Source of the DNA: Meloidogyne chitwoodi
Taxonomy: Eukaryota > Nematoda > Chromadorea > Rhabditida > Meloidogynidae
DNA: 64,000 nucleotides
Direction of reading: 5' to 3'
Assembly: GCA_015183035.1 (NCBI GenBank)
Contig: JACZZP010000006.1
Location: 1,302,001 to 1,366,000, forward strand
Part shown: one piece after another, positions 50,958 to 62,416 of the stretch
Position numbering within the stretch: the first letter of the stretch is position 1
How the letters are laid out: the number at the start of each line of letters is the position of its first letter
Program-made: the position numbers and the translations under genes
Notes under the pieces: model-generated
Told to the model about the DNA's origin: nothing
The model's database searches: none
What the model saw: the letters and a program-made list of their open reading frames with translations, nothing else

Positions 50958-53575
50958 TTATTTTAAAGGAGGAGAGGATGAACTAAACTTCTTTCCCTCC
51001 TCAATTCCAAAGGATTCGGGATAAGTTAAAGAAGATTTAGCCATATGGCCTTTTGTCCATTCACGGGGCTCTACTTCTGCATAAATATTGAAGAAAGTAG
51101 TTCCAATTAAATTAAAGGCAGTAACAAATAAGAAAACATTTGCCCACTGAAATTTTTATTAAAATTTATCTAAAATTATATATTTATTTATTTACCTCAT
51201 CAACTGAATGTGTTGGTGTCAAAAAGTTGATTCCGAGAGGAAGTAAACTAAAAAATAATTTAAGTAATAATATAGAAATTTAATAAAAAATAAAACTTAC
51301 AGACTAACAACAGAAAGAATAAGTGTTTCCCAAGAAAATAGAACATGGGAAAATTGACGAGAAACCTTTTTAAAATTTATTAAAAAATTAAAAAAATTTT
51401 AATTTTTACAAGGTGAGTGCTTTTCACAACGCCGACAGCATTCAAACCACTAAAGACTGTTGAGGCAGTAAACATAAATTGCATAAACAAAACATCCATA
51501 AAACCCATTTTTGGTAATAAAGCCATTGCCAAAAAGCAACAACACATAACATACTAAATAAATATAATTAAATAAATAAATATATAAATTACCTGTGAAA
51601 TACTTGCAAAAAGAATAACTTTAACCTTTTCTGAAACACAATTAAAACGATCACTGATTTGTGCAGCAATAATTTTAACAAATGCTGAGAGAATATAAGG
51701 AAGTGCAGCAGCTACACCAGTTTCAGCTACTTCAATCCCCAAAACCTAAATTTTTTAAAGTATTTCTAAAACATTAATTATTCACCTTATTTAAGTATAA
51801 TGGGCCATATTGCCAAAATACTTGAAATGCCATATTGGCAGTAGCATTTGATATTGTAATTGCCCAGAAAACAGGATCCAAAAAAATTTCACGATAGGGG
51901 ATTCTCTCCTTTAAAGAACTTTCATTATGTTGACGTCCTTCAATTGGCCATTTTCCTTTTTCAATTATTTCTAATTCTCGGGCTGAGACTAGCCTTACAA
52001 AATAAATTTTAGGTTAAATTATAAAATATTTTATTACTTTTGTTCTCTCGGAGTGTCACGGAAGAAATAATAAAAAATAGCAAAAAAAAATAATGAAATT
52101 GTGCCTAACAAATAATAAATTGCTGTCCATCCAAAAGTTTCAGAAGAACAAAGTGCTCCTGCTAGAGGCATTGCAGTGATAGGGCCAAGTTGGTAATTTA
52201 TAGTTAAAATTGTTAGAAAAATTCCTGCACTACTTAAAGGGCTCCATTCTGCACTTACTGCTCCTAAATTTTAATAAAACTTTAAAAAAATAAAAATATT
52301 TAATATAAATTCCGAACTAATTATTCATTAATATAATTAACATCTTTCAACGGTTAAATCAATTTTTAAAATTAAATTTACCAGTAACAACCATAACAGT
52401 TGCTATACTAACACCCTGTAAAACACGCATAACCATAAGTCCAGAGAATCCAGTAAATTCAATACTAGCTGGAATGAGAAGAGTAGAAATTGAGCTAATC
52501 AATCCATAGAGAGTAAACATTTTACTATAAAATATTTTAATTAAATAAAAAATATATTTAATTACCGCAATCCAAAATTTGTCACAAAATAAGTAATAGG
52601 CAAAGTGCCCATTAATTGTCCTATAGCAATTGCTGAGAAAAGCCAACTTTGTTCGCTAATTGTGAACATTGACTCAAGTGGTTGTTCTTTAATGTTTTTA
52701 TTTTCATTTGTAGATATTGTACTAGTTGTTGTTGTATTCTATACAAAATAAAATTTTTTATTTAATATAAAGAAAAATTTAAAGGGAATACTAAAAGTAA
52801 AATAATTTTCTATATAATTTAAAACCCAATACCAAAATATTCAAAATCTTATAAAAATATGAAATGTTCTCTAAACCTTAAAGAATTTAAAAATTAGGTA
52901 ACCATGAAGTCAACTCCGCAGAACGATCTACAGAACCTTTTTGTTAAACTTTTAATTTATAATTAAAAGTTTTCGAAAAATTCTCATTTTTTAAAATTAA
53001 TTCTTGGTTATTTTTGGTTATTTAATTTTAATTTTAAAATTAAATAAATTTATGTATATTTAATTTAAATAAAAATTAATATACTATTAAAATTCCAAAA
53101 AAACCAAGAATGCAAAAAATAAATTACTTTAAATTTTTTTTCCTCATTTCGTTCTCTTTCAGACATTTAAAAGGAAGCTAACAATAAGAAGGCCCTCTCT
53201 CTTTCTCTTTTACAAATTTACCGTCCAATGCGCATGTAGAGCAGCACCATAAACAGCAGAAGGCAATTCTTTGTGCATACAAATAACAGTAAAATTTAGA
53301 GCTAAAGAATTTGCAACAATTAATGAAAGACATCCTAAAGATAATGTCAAAACAACAAAACGAATAGGAATAATTGATTCCAATATTTTTTGTTTTTGTT
53401 TTGCTAAAGGTTTTTGTTGAAATACATCCAATGCACAATCAGGTGTTGGAAAAATAAAATGTGCCATCTTTATAGGTGATGAAAATTGAGATTGTGGGGA
53501 AATGTCAGCATTATTGTCATTTTTGTTGTTAATTGTTGCCGATTTTTGTGATTGTGTAGAACTGTGAATAGACAT
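50958..53575 (-). CDS. SLC17-like MFS transporter, tandem copy 2
   Basis: Paralogue of the gene at 47900-50401. ATG at 53573-53575, starting MSIHSSTQSQKSATINNKND, the same first six residues as copy 1. Helix 1 reads FVVLTLSLGCLSLIVANSLA then LNFTVICM. Exon 1 ends near 53223 (HWT, donor GTAAAT) and an intron of about 470 bases, long for this window, precedes NTTTTSTISTNENKN. Then SEQSWLFSAIAIGQLMGTLP, KMFTLYGLISSISTLLIPAS, MVMRVLQGVSIATVMVVTG, AEWSPLSSAGIFLTILTINY, LGPITAMPLAGALCSS, FWQYGPLYLNKVLGIEVAET, AAALPYILSAFVKIIAAQIS and EVEPREWTK. The tail ends FSSSSPPLK at the stop 50958-50960. Close similarity to copy 1 throughout the membrane core, with divergent ends, indicates a local duplication followed by divergence. 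Confidence 0.87.
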
Positions 53576-54740
53576 TTATTCAACTAAAAGTTAAAATGAA
53601 TTATAATTTTAAATAAAAAGTTAAATTTATTTTATAAAAATATTAAAGAATATTAAATAAAGTAAAAATAAATTGAAAATTTATTGATTTAAAGGATATT
53701 GATTATTAAAGAATATTAAATAATAAAAAGATCAGTGGATAAGGTAATTATTTTTTTAGTCATTTGCTTAAATAAAATTAAATATAAAACATTAAAAAAA
53801 TAAAATTTATTTTTAATTACAAAAACAAATTTTTCCTTTACATAATTAAACTTTGAAATTTAGACTTTAAATGTTTCAAGTAAGCAAATAAAGTTTTTCA
53901 AAATATGTTTTAGTTAATTTAATTAATCTCTAAATAAAAACACATTCTTAAAAAACATATTATAAGTAAATAAACATAAAATTATAAATAAATTAAGTAA
54001 ATATTTAATTAATGTTTTAAAAACGATTTAAGAAAAATAATATGTAGAGGTACAGGAAAGAATTTTTGCTGCATCAAGGCAAAAATAAAAATTTTGAAAA
54101 TTCCAAAACATTTATTAAAATAAGTAATTTAATATTTATAAAATTATTACTCTGGAATAGAATGTAAAAAGTAAAAAGTAATGTTATTTATGTATAACAT
54201 ATACAAAAAATATGACTAGTAAAATATAATTTGCAACAAACAAACCGTCTACATATGCCGTTCATTGTTTAATTAACTAAAATGTTTGTATATGGATTGC
54301 TGAAGAAATAAATAAATATAAGTGCAAAGAATATATGTAGAAGATAAGAAAATAAATAACATTCAAAAACTCAAAATGAACAGAGAGAGAGAAAGAAAGA
54401 GAGATATAATATTATTTATAATTAAATATTTGAACTTTTAAAAATAATTGTAAAAAATCTGATTGGAATTGTAATATAATAAATGTCCATAATTAAAAAA
54501 AAGAATTTTTGATTAAAAATAAAGTTTCAAAAATTTACTAAAAAATCTGGAAAAATAAATTATGAAAAAATAATAATTGTGTAGTAATTTTAGTAAAATA
54601 TTATTATTTATATATATTTATAAAAATATTTATAAATGAAAGTATTAGTAGGAGATTGACGTTTATTTTAAAAATATATATTTATATATATACATTAATT
54701 CTTGAATTTTCTGGTAATTTATAATAAAAATGCAAATTTT

Positions 54741-54756
54741 AAACACTCGAGTGTTT
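54741..54756. repeat. 16-base perfect palindrome AAACACTCGAGTGTTT
   Basis: Perfect dyad centred on CTCGAG in the gene-free region; it does not extend beyond 16 bases. GC-containing palindromes of this length are not expected often by chance in such AT-rich DNA. Confidence 0.7.
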
Positions 54757-56026
54757 GGTTGTGTTTTATAAAATGCTTTTTAATAATTCTCGGTCAGAGA
54801 TCGAAGTTAAATATTTGAAAGGTTTACTAAATATATATTTAAAAAACTACAAAATTATTATTGTTCTACGTGGATTTTTTTTAATAATATTATAAAAAAT
54901 GATGAAATTTGTGTGATGAATAAGTTAGACATGATTGCATTATTGTAGGTAAGTAATCCCCAAAAATGTTAGTGAGGGAATTCCCCAAATATTTACAATA
55001 ATAATAAATAAATACCTCAACTTTGCACTTAATACTCAAAAATAAATATAAAAATGATGATAAGCCCTCAATGAAGAAATGATGTTTTGTATAAAATTAT
55101 TATTTTAATAATTCTTGATTATTAGAGAAATTTAACGAAAAAAAGTTTGCATAGTGTCAACTTGTGACACATTTAAAATATTTACAATTTATTTAATTTT
55201 TTCAAAAATGAAATCAATTTATATAAAAAACAAAAATACATCATAATTAATAAATTAAGATTCTCTTTGTAATTTCTAGCTATGTGAGTTTTAAAAAACT
55301 TTTTTTTCAAAATAAGTAATATTTATGCTCTCTAACATTTTTCTTGTAATAATTTGTAACACAGTCTTGGGATTATCCTAAACAAAACTTTCCTGAGCAG
55401 GTGACAATGAGGAGAAAATTATAAAAATTGTATATATTTAATTATTGTCGAAAATGCAAATCTTATTGGAGACAGAAAATTCATAAAAGCATTAAAAAGA
55501 GAATAGTTTTAACTGACGTGATAAAAATTTTTGTTATTTTGCATTTGCAAAAATTAGTATTTTTTTATTTTTTTTTGTATTTATCAGATTATTGTTTTAA
55601 AAGATTTTGCACTTTAATATTTTTCAGTTATAGATTATGATGACAAAGTTATATGTCAAAAAAGTAAGATTTTTTTGTAGATTAGTAATGCTTCGAGACT
55701 AAACTTATTGTACTTGAGACAGATTATAAATTATTTATAAAATTAAAAGAAAGTCGCTCATAAAACAACTGCGTTTATAAGTAATTTGAATTAAATATTT
55801 ATTTATTTAGTCATATAAAATATACATATATAAATAGAATTGATAAAAAATTAATATTTTTATGAAATTAGTAAAAGACATGAATGTAACCAGGAGGTTG
55901 AAAAATTAGAATATTATGAGGAAAGTTTTGTGATCAGGTCAGGAACTCTCTATTTAAAATTATAAGGGAGATCCATTTAGCTAGCATATATTAAAACGCT
56001 TTGAAATAAATTTACGCCAACAAGTG

Positions 56027-56089
56027 ATTTTATGCCCGTAAAATAACTAATAACGTATAAAAAATTGCGGACTGTTGTGGGCATAAAAT
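56027..56089. repeat. Inverted repeat ATTTTATGCCC
   Basis: Eleven-base perfect arms at 56027-56037 and 56079-56089 around a 41-base interior that includes TAACTAATAACG. It could be a small foldback element or an RNA hairpin; no gene context. Confidence 0.6.
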
Positions 56090-56656
56090 AATAAAAGTAC
56101 CCGCTTATGATGGTGACAAAAATTTATAAAAGAGAAAAAAGTATATGCGTCGCACGGCAGCTAGCATCTGATATGTGTGAGCGGAAAAAAACAAATTTGG
56201 GAAATATTGGAGAGGTTTCATGAACGAAACCTACCGGGCTAAAAATTTTTCTCTTATTATATTCCATAAAAGTCTTTCCTGGCTACAAATCTAGTAAATT
56301 AGGTATATAAAATTAAAAGGCTCTACATTAGGATATGCGTCCAATTAAAGTATATGTCCAAAAATTAACACATGCATCCATTCTAAGAATATGTTACAAA
56401 AACAATAATTGAGTCAGTATAACAGAATAAAGGAAGAAGAGACTGAGAAGGGTTTTAATGAGAAAGAAGGGTCTCCATAAACAGAGCTACCAAAAAAATC
56501 TGAGAGGTTCGCCGTATGAAATTCTTAGATAAAAATGAAATTGTAATCTTGCCTAATTTTTATTAATAGGGCGTATATATTATTATTGGGACGCGTGTCC
56601 TAAGGTAGAACCAAGTAAAAATAAGTCTATTATAAACAAAAAATGAGGTTAGTAAT

Positions 56657-57439
56657 TTATATTAACGGTGATGCGATGAGACGGTCAACAATTCGCTCCA
56701 TTTCTAATTGGATTGGATCAGAAGAAAGATGTAGTTTGTTTTCTTTTTCACGATTGATTTCTTCAAGAATCTATTAAATGGAAGAAAATAAATATCAATA
56801 AAGATTAAAAACCCAATGTCACAAAAAATATTAAAATATTCGAATACCTGAGGGAAAAGATTTTTATTCCTTTTCTTTACAAGAGTAGCTGGCATTGACT
56901 TAGCAAAATAATCAGAAGTGTTTAGACAGTTGTTCTGAATATAGTTTATTTGTAAGGTATTTTGTTGTAAAGTATTTGGATGGTCAGGATGAATGAATAA
57001 ACAACGGCTACCATAAGGACAAATTCCACGACTTGTATATTTTTCACAGATTCGAGTTTTATACTTTTCATTAATAGGAAGAGGAAGACTTAAAGTAAAA
57101 TTTTATGTTAAATGAAAGAAAAAAGAAACGTTGGTGTCCTTAAATCATCAAAGCCATGAGCAAACCGACAATTTTTTCCGAAGCTGCACTGTGCACGTTC
57201 CAACCAATTTTGACACATTACCGTTTTGTAGCTCTCCTCATAACGTTTGTTATTACGCCATTCACGTTGATGATGTGCAAAGAGGGCCCGATGCGCCCTT
57301 CTAAAATACAAATTATTTTTATTATAAAATTATTATAAAAACATAGATACTCGGGATTAATATATTCTGTAAGCTCTACATGTGGTTGAAAGCTAGACAA
57401 TGACAAAGGTCGTTTATTAAATTTATTAGTAGACTCCAT
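56657..57439 (-). CDS. Tandem CCCH zinc-finger RNA-binding protein
   Basis: Small (about 190 residues) tristetraprolin-type protein, expected to bind AU-rich elements in mRNA 3' UTRs. ATG at 57437-57439 (MESTNKFNKRPLSLSSFQPH). Finger 1 is YKTVMCQNWLERAQCSFGKN followed by CRFAHG, spacing C-x8-C-x5-C-x3-H; finger 2 is YKTRICEKYTSRGICPYGSR followed by CLFIHP, same spacing. Each is led by the YKT(x)(x)C signature that distinguishes this family. The C-terminal part (NCLNTSDYFAKSMPATLVKK, then EEINREKENKLHL) is unremarkable, ending RLIASPLI. Four exons, splices: NPE|RAHR, RTPT|LPLP, LFPQ|ILEE. Nematode relatives (pos-1, mex-5/6, oma-1/2, pie-1) act in oocytes and early embryos; orthology cannot be assigned because the regions outside the fingers are divergent. 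Confidence 0.9.
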
Positions 57440-57615
57440 TAAAATTATTTGTTGTTAGTATTAATGATGTTAGTAAATTGGCTCAAAAATATTTGTTTGA
57501 GACCACCTAATTACACATAAAATTATTTAATATTAAAAACGAGAAAAGTCGATCAAAAATGCATGTTTCTAAAAGTTTTTTCTAATTTGAATTAAATATT
57601 TATTGAATTAATACA

Positions 57616-57756
57616 GGGGTACAGCCGACTAGTCGCCGGCCGACTGTAGCGGGCCGATTGGACGCGCAATAGTATGTGAAACAAAGAGAATTAGAGATAA
57701 AGTGGAAACTAGAGACTACTTGCGGCCAGTCGGCGGCGCCTAGTCGGGCGTGTCCC
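57616..57756. mobile_element. hAT-type MITE with 8-base target duplication
   Basis: A 141-base, GC-rich, non-coding element bounded by an exact 8-base direct repeat TTAATACA (57608-57615 and 57757-57764). The ends are inverted repeats: the left end GGGGTACAGCCGACTAG and the reverse complement of the right end GGGACACGCCCGACTAG match at 13 of 17 positions, and the similarity continues inward (CGCCGGCCGACTG against CGCCGCCGACTG). An 8-base target duplication is the hallmark of hAT transposons. The element is too short to encode a transposase and must have been mobilised in trans. The identical target duplication suggests a fairly recent insertion. Its composition contrasts strongly with the host DNA. 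It sits about 180 bases upstream of the CCCH gene start. Confidence 0.85.
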
Positions 57757-57781
57757 TTAATACAGATAGGAGAGCAGTTCA

Positions 57782-57805
57782 ACTGAGTCAGGCACGACTG
57801 AGTCA
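57782..57805. promoter_or_regulatory. Pair of TGAGTCA (AP-1-like) sites
   Basis: ACTGAGTCA occurs twice with 15 bases between starts. TGAGTCA is the canonical FOS/JUN site. They lie about 345-365 bases upstream of the CCCH gene start, beyond the MITE. Regulatory role is a guess. Confidence 0.3.
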
Positions 57806-58479
57806 CCGTTTTAAATATTTCACTCAAGTTTTTTCTAGATACGATGATAAAAAAACAAATGATAGCTCGTTTGAACGAGCTCTTCGATCTGAGTCTATTG
57901 AGATGAAAATAAACGAATTTAACAGACTTTGAAAGAAGTTAGAATGAACGGAATTCAATGGTGCTGACTGTTTAGATGTAATCGTTTGAAGCCAGTTCAC
58001 TACAACCAATCAGTCCAAGCTGGTTCAGTACTGAGCTAGTTCAGTACCATCGGGACACAATCCCTATGTTAAAATATAAATTTTAATTTGCTAAGATAGA
58101 GATAAATTATTTTTTATTTACATTGGCAAATCAATTATATATATGAAGAGAATTATTTGGAATATATAAGTAGTGACATCAGATTGCTCTCGATTTTTAA
58201 AAAATTTTCCCGGTCTTACGAACTTTCTTGTAAACTTAATTGTTCATAAACAAAATATAAAAAATGTAACATTTTTAAAATTAATTAATCCAAATTGATT
58301 TAATGCTCTTTCTGTCAATTATGACTTTCAGCCTCATGTTTGTCGATAAATAATTGATTTTTTTTATATTTAATAAGAATTTTAATTTTTATTTAATCAT
58401 TCGGTTTAAACACTTAATCCTATTATTTACATATGTACATATACTGGGTTAATAATAAATCCAATTATCACAAAATTAT

Positions 58480-60665
58480 TCATATATCCATTCGTTCTTC
58501 TGACGCCTTTTTTGTAATTGTTGGTTGTTTTTTACTTTCAATTCCAAGATCAGTATCAAAATGTTTATTGCCTAACATTCGTTTACCCCAATTGCTCATT
58601 AGTCGAAAGAAGCCAAATCCGAGAGCAATTATCAAAATACTTGGTACAACCTATTTTTTAATTTACAAATAAAAAATATAAATATGCTCACCAATCTAAG
58701 CGGAGGACCAGTAAATAGGAAGCCCAAGTAAGAGACCTGACAATTATTATGATTTAATTTAAAAAATTAAAATGTATTATAAAATAGAAGAATATAACTA
58801 GACCAATTCTAAAATATATACAAGCCAAGCAAGGGTCTGAAAATATTATTAATTTAAAAAATTCTAAAAATATATAGAATAGACCTGTCGATGAAAATGA
58901 GAACCAAGAAAACTACCGATTGGAGCACAAAAGCTTGTAACAGGGACGGTGACCTTAATTAGGTTTAAAAAAAGTATTATATTCTATTACTTTGATATAA
59001 TTATATGCCAATTGACTGATTGGTTCATCCATAATTATAGCACGCCAATAAACGCAAAATTGTGAATTTATTGCTTAAATAAAGATTTTATTTTTAAAAT
59101 ACATATAAATATATTGGGTTGTAATTTTAATATTCTAATAAGACTTTATGCTTTATCATGTTTGCTATAAATTGTTTTTGTCTTAATAAAAGACTAATTA
59201 TTTATTTTATATTAAAAAAAAGAAAAGTTTTTAAGTATAAAAGAATTAAATAATTTATTTTGAATTAAACAAAAAATCTAAATAATAATAAAAAACTAGC
59301 CCATAATGACAACAGTTGTTGGTGTTGCTATTTTCTCAGAAACGCTAAAAAGGAGTGTAAGTGTTGAGAATGTGCAAATATCAACTCCACTTCCAGCAAA
59401 AGATGTGAAAACACATAAAATAAATTATTTAAAATAATATTTAATAATAATAATTAAAATTATTTTTTAAATAAAAATACAAATATTACCTCCAATAAAT
59501 CCAGTTAAAATAAGTGCAAATAATTTCCAAATGCAAAAATTTTGAATATTATTAAAAGTTTTGCGCTTCTTTTCACAATTAAGAATCCAAAGAGAAATTG
59601 CAAAAGAAGACCAAATACTTACAAAAAGCATTTTTTCAGACTGAGGAGTAAATAAAGGTTCTATCTAGTAAATTTAAAAAAATTTATTATATATGTAAAT
59701 ATATCGTAAGTTTATAATCCTTTTAGAAGCAATAAATAAATTTCCTTAGAATGATGTAAATTAAATATATTAATTATAGGGAATGAAAAAATGTTGATAT
59801 TTTAAAATTATAACACGAACTAAAGTAAATCCAATTAAAGCTCCAGGGACGGCACCAATAGTTCCAAATATAATGGCTCTCCATTCAATTTGAATTCGCA
59901 TAAAAATAATAACAAAAAGAGCCATTGTCATTCCAATCTATAATACATTTATTATTAATAATTAATTTAAACTAACAGCTTGAACCATTATACTAAAATC
60001 TCTTGCTGTATGTGGTTTAATATGCAAAATAAAGATCATAACCTTTTAATTAATTTTTTAAATAAACATTAATATTTTAAAATCGAAAACCGGAAAGGCA
60101 ACAGCTCCACCACCTTCGCTTGTCATTCCTGCAATTATAGACCCAACAACCATTGTTAAAGGCATTTGCCAGTCTATAAATATAATTTATAAATTTATTT
60201 TCATTTTAAGCTATAAAAATTTATTAAAAATTAAGCTTAAACTCACGTGTTTTATAAAGAGAAAAAAAATTATATTTTATTGCAGAACTCCACCAAATAA
60301 ACTAATAATTAGATATTTTATTTAAAATTTTTTTATTATTTTTTGAACCTGTGCAACACTAAAAGGAATAAGTAAAGCAATCAAATTTTTATATTTTACA
60401 AGCATTTTTTGTTCAAAAGTAGCATCAGAAGAAATAGGAAATTGTTTTTCTTCATCATTAATTCCATGCAATTTCTGACCTTTTTAATTTTTATTTAAAA
60501 TTTTTTATTAAAAAAATATTTTTTACCTTCCCAAAAATATTTTTTAAACCATTCACGAGGAGTTCTTTTACTTTTTTGCATCATAGGTCTTTGAACATTT
60601 TCTAATGAATTATTACAATAACCATTTTCTATCAATGTAGAAGGCAATCCATTTTGAATAGTCAT
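58480..60665 (-). CDS. TauE/SafE (TSUP) family membrane transporter
   Basis: Multi-helix membrane protein of the TSUP family, whose bacterial members export or import sulfite, sulfoacetate and related anions. ATG at 60663-60665; a hydrophilic N-terminus (MTIQNGLPSTLIENGYCNNS) precedes the helices. The family hallmark is MVVGSIIAGMTSEGGGAVAF, in the first repeat; then MIFILHIKPHTARDFSIMVQ, IGMTMALFVIIFMRIQIEWR, AIIFGTIGAVPGALIGFTLV. The second repeat has LFALILTGFIGG then FTSFAGSGVDICTFSTLTLL, and PTTVVIMG. A late block is VTSFCAPIGSFLGSHFHRQT. The C-terminal tail is basic and polar (ESKKQPTITKKASEER), ending MDI. About eleven exons. Animal members are poorly characterised; substrate and membrane are unknown. 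Confidence 0.8.
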
Positions 60666-61724
60666 ATATATTATTTAATTTAAATTTAATAGAAAAATAA
60701 AAATAAAAACAATTTAAATCTGTAAAATAAATATTACTTTTTAAAGGATATTTCTAATTAAAATAACAAAATTTTCTCGGAAATGTAATTATATTTACTG
60801 CAATCTTTTGACAAATAAATATATACATATTTTTTATTATTTTCATTATTTAATTTTATATAAAAATAATATTATTATTAAATATATGTACATAAATAGT
60901 AGTTCTTCAATAAATAATTATCAATTATTTTGTAAAATTACATTTTTTTATTATTTTAGTATAAAAAATAAAAACAGCCTTGAAATAATAAAATTAAATG
61001 TTAACTTATTTTTTTGTCAAAATTTAAAAAAAAAAGAGTTAGGTAAGTGTGTAAATTACCTAAATTTTAATGAATAAAAAAGCAAAAGAACATCAATCTC
61101 TGACGAAAGAAAACGTCTTTATTTTGTTAATATATAATTGAAAAACGATAAAAAAGAAAAATTCAAAATGATAATTAGTCAATTTATATTTAATATTTAA
61201 TGTCTCGATCAAAAATAAATAATTATATTGACAAATATTTAAAAGTTTATTTAATTTGTAATTTTTAAAATTATTAAAAGTTAGTAAGTACAAAAAAAGA
61301 ATGAACTTAAATAATAAAAATAAATATATTTTAAAATGAAATATAAATATCTAAATTAAAATATTGTTATTAAAAATTATTAAAAATAAAAAAGATGAAA
61401 TATGGCTGAATTTCATTAAAATTCCTTGCCAGAAAAATTAACTAAATTTTACTAATATTTATTTTTAAAAATTAAAATCTGTCTGTTTGATTTTGAAAAT
61501 AATCTAATTCATTCATTCATACTTTTTATAGACTTTTAAATATATTTTAATGTTTCTACTTATAAATATCTTTCAACTTAACATTTAAATTTATTTATAA
61601 ATTTACATAATTACCATAAACAAATATTACTTATTATAAATAATTACAACATATATATATTTATAACTAATATTTATATAAGAAAGAATATCGTACATTT
61701 TCTTTAGTCATCACAGCTTTCATA
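60666..61724. other. Intergenic, no gene seen
   Basis: About 1.06 kb, A/T-rich. It has open stretches on both strands encoding only Asn/Ile/Lys/Phe-rich peptides, as expected by chance at this composition. Contains ATATATGTACATA-type words near 60880. Confidence 0.6.
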
Positions 61725-62416
61725 TTATTGAGTTTTCTTCAAAAATTTATATGCGAAGAAAAACACAATCGTAGAAAAAATCAGATAGAACATATTGAAG
61801 GAATAAACACCAATACAGACAATCCATACCTTTTTGAAAAATTTTACTAAAGTAAAACAAAAAATTATTAATTAGATAAAAATTCTTTAAATTTATTTTA
61901 CCTTTATCAACTTTGCTTGGAATAATATCCACAAATGGAATATCAGCAATGGTACAAGTTTTTGGCAGTTTATTTGCATAACGTTTTACTTTTTGATTTT
62001 TTGTTATGTAACTAACTGCTTTCATTGTTGTTGTCAGATCCGGAGGAAATTCATCATCTCCTTCAATATTACCATCTTTCCAAAGGTTCTTGTATGGCTC
62101 AACAGTACGAAAACCAACTAAGCTGGTGATAAGAAGAACATAGGCAATAAAAATTGGCACCTAATTTTGGAATTTTAAAAAACTTTTATTTTATCTTACC
62201 ATATAGAAAATACATGTGTTTAGAGCTCCTTTATTTCGTTTGCGAAGAACCAAGAAGACAAGACCATAATAGACAGAGCCAACAATATTAAAACCGGCCA
62301 TAATACTGACAATGATTCCAGCAAAAGAAACAATTTTGGATATCTATAAAGAAGAAAAATATATTTTTTAGAAAGGAAAAAGATAAAAATAAAAAACTTA
62401 CGCCATAGATCCCCAT
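61725..62416 (-). CDS. Small multi-pass membrane protein, unknown family
   Basis: Four exons. The start is the ATG at 62414-62416 (MGIYG|ISKIVS): this frame joins the first GTAAGT donor to the next exon in phase, whereas the longer frame upstream does not, and a TAA lies immediately before the ATG. Helix 1 is IVSFAGIIVSIMAGFNIVGS, continuing VYYGLVFLVLRKRNKGALNT; helix 2 is FIAYVLLITSLVGF; then a hydrophilic loop (EPYKNLWKDGNIEGDDEFPP, TTTMKAVSYITKNQKVKRYA) and a last helix VWIVCIGVYSFNMFYLIFST with a basic end KFLKKTQ at the stop 61725-61727. About 165 residues. I do not recognise the family; the layout is consistent with a nematode-specific small membrane protein. Confidence 0.65.

Larger units (their letters stand above)
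53576..56656. other. 3-kb gene-free region of mixed composition
   Basis: No gene supported. The left part is A/T-rich. From about 54700 to 56640 the sequence is more complex and has several small inverted repeats (AAACACTCGAGTGTTT at 54741-54756, GTGTCA/TGACAC near 55158, ATTTTATGCCC/GGGCATAAAAT at 56027-56089, AGGTTTC/GAAACCT at 56213-56232). This looks like decayed repeat or transposon DNA, or regulatory DNA, but no transposase remnant can be read. Confidence 0.5.
57440..58479. other. Intergenic region holding a MITE and complex flank
   Basis: About 1 kb between the start of the CCCH gene and the 3' end of the TauE-like gene. It contains a 141-base MITE (listed separately) and, from 57765 to 58070, non-AT-rich sequence with repeated words: ACTGAGTCA at 57782-57790 and 57797-57805, GTTCAGTAC at 58023-58031 and 58039-58047, and the dyad AGCTCGTT-TG-AACGAGCT near 57866. 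Some of this may be an older repeat into which the MITE inserted. Confidence 0.55.

Noticed and set aside
55428..55640. Open frame with CRKCKSYWRQK-like start in the gene-free block
   Set aside because: Hydrophobic low-complexity continuation and no detectable domain; no transposase motif.
56500..56535. GAGGTTCGCCGTATGAAATTCTTAG looked faintly like an 18S rRNA segment when scanned
   Set aside because: Only a short stretch agrees and the flanks do not follow the rRNA sequence; chance resemblance.
60808..61293. Asn/Ile/Lys-rich frames on both strands
   Set aside because: Typical chance frames in AT-rich DNA; no splice sites or domains.
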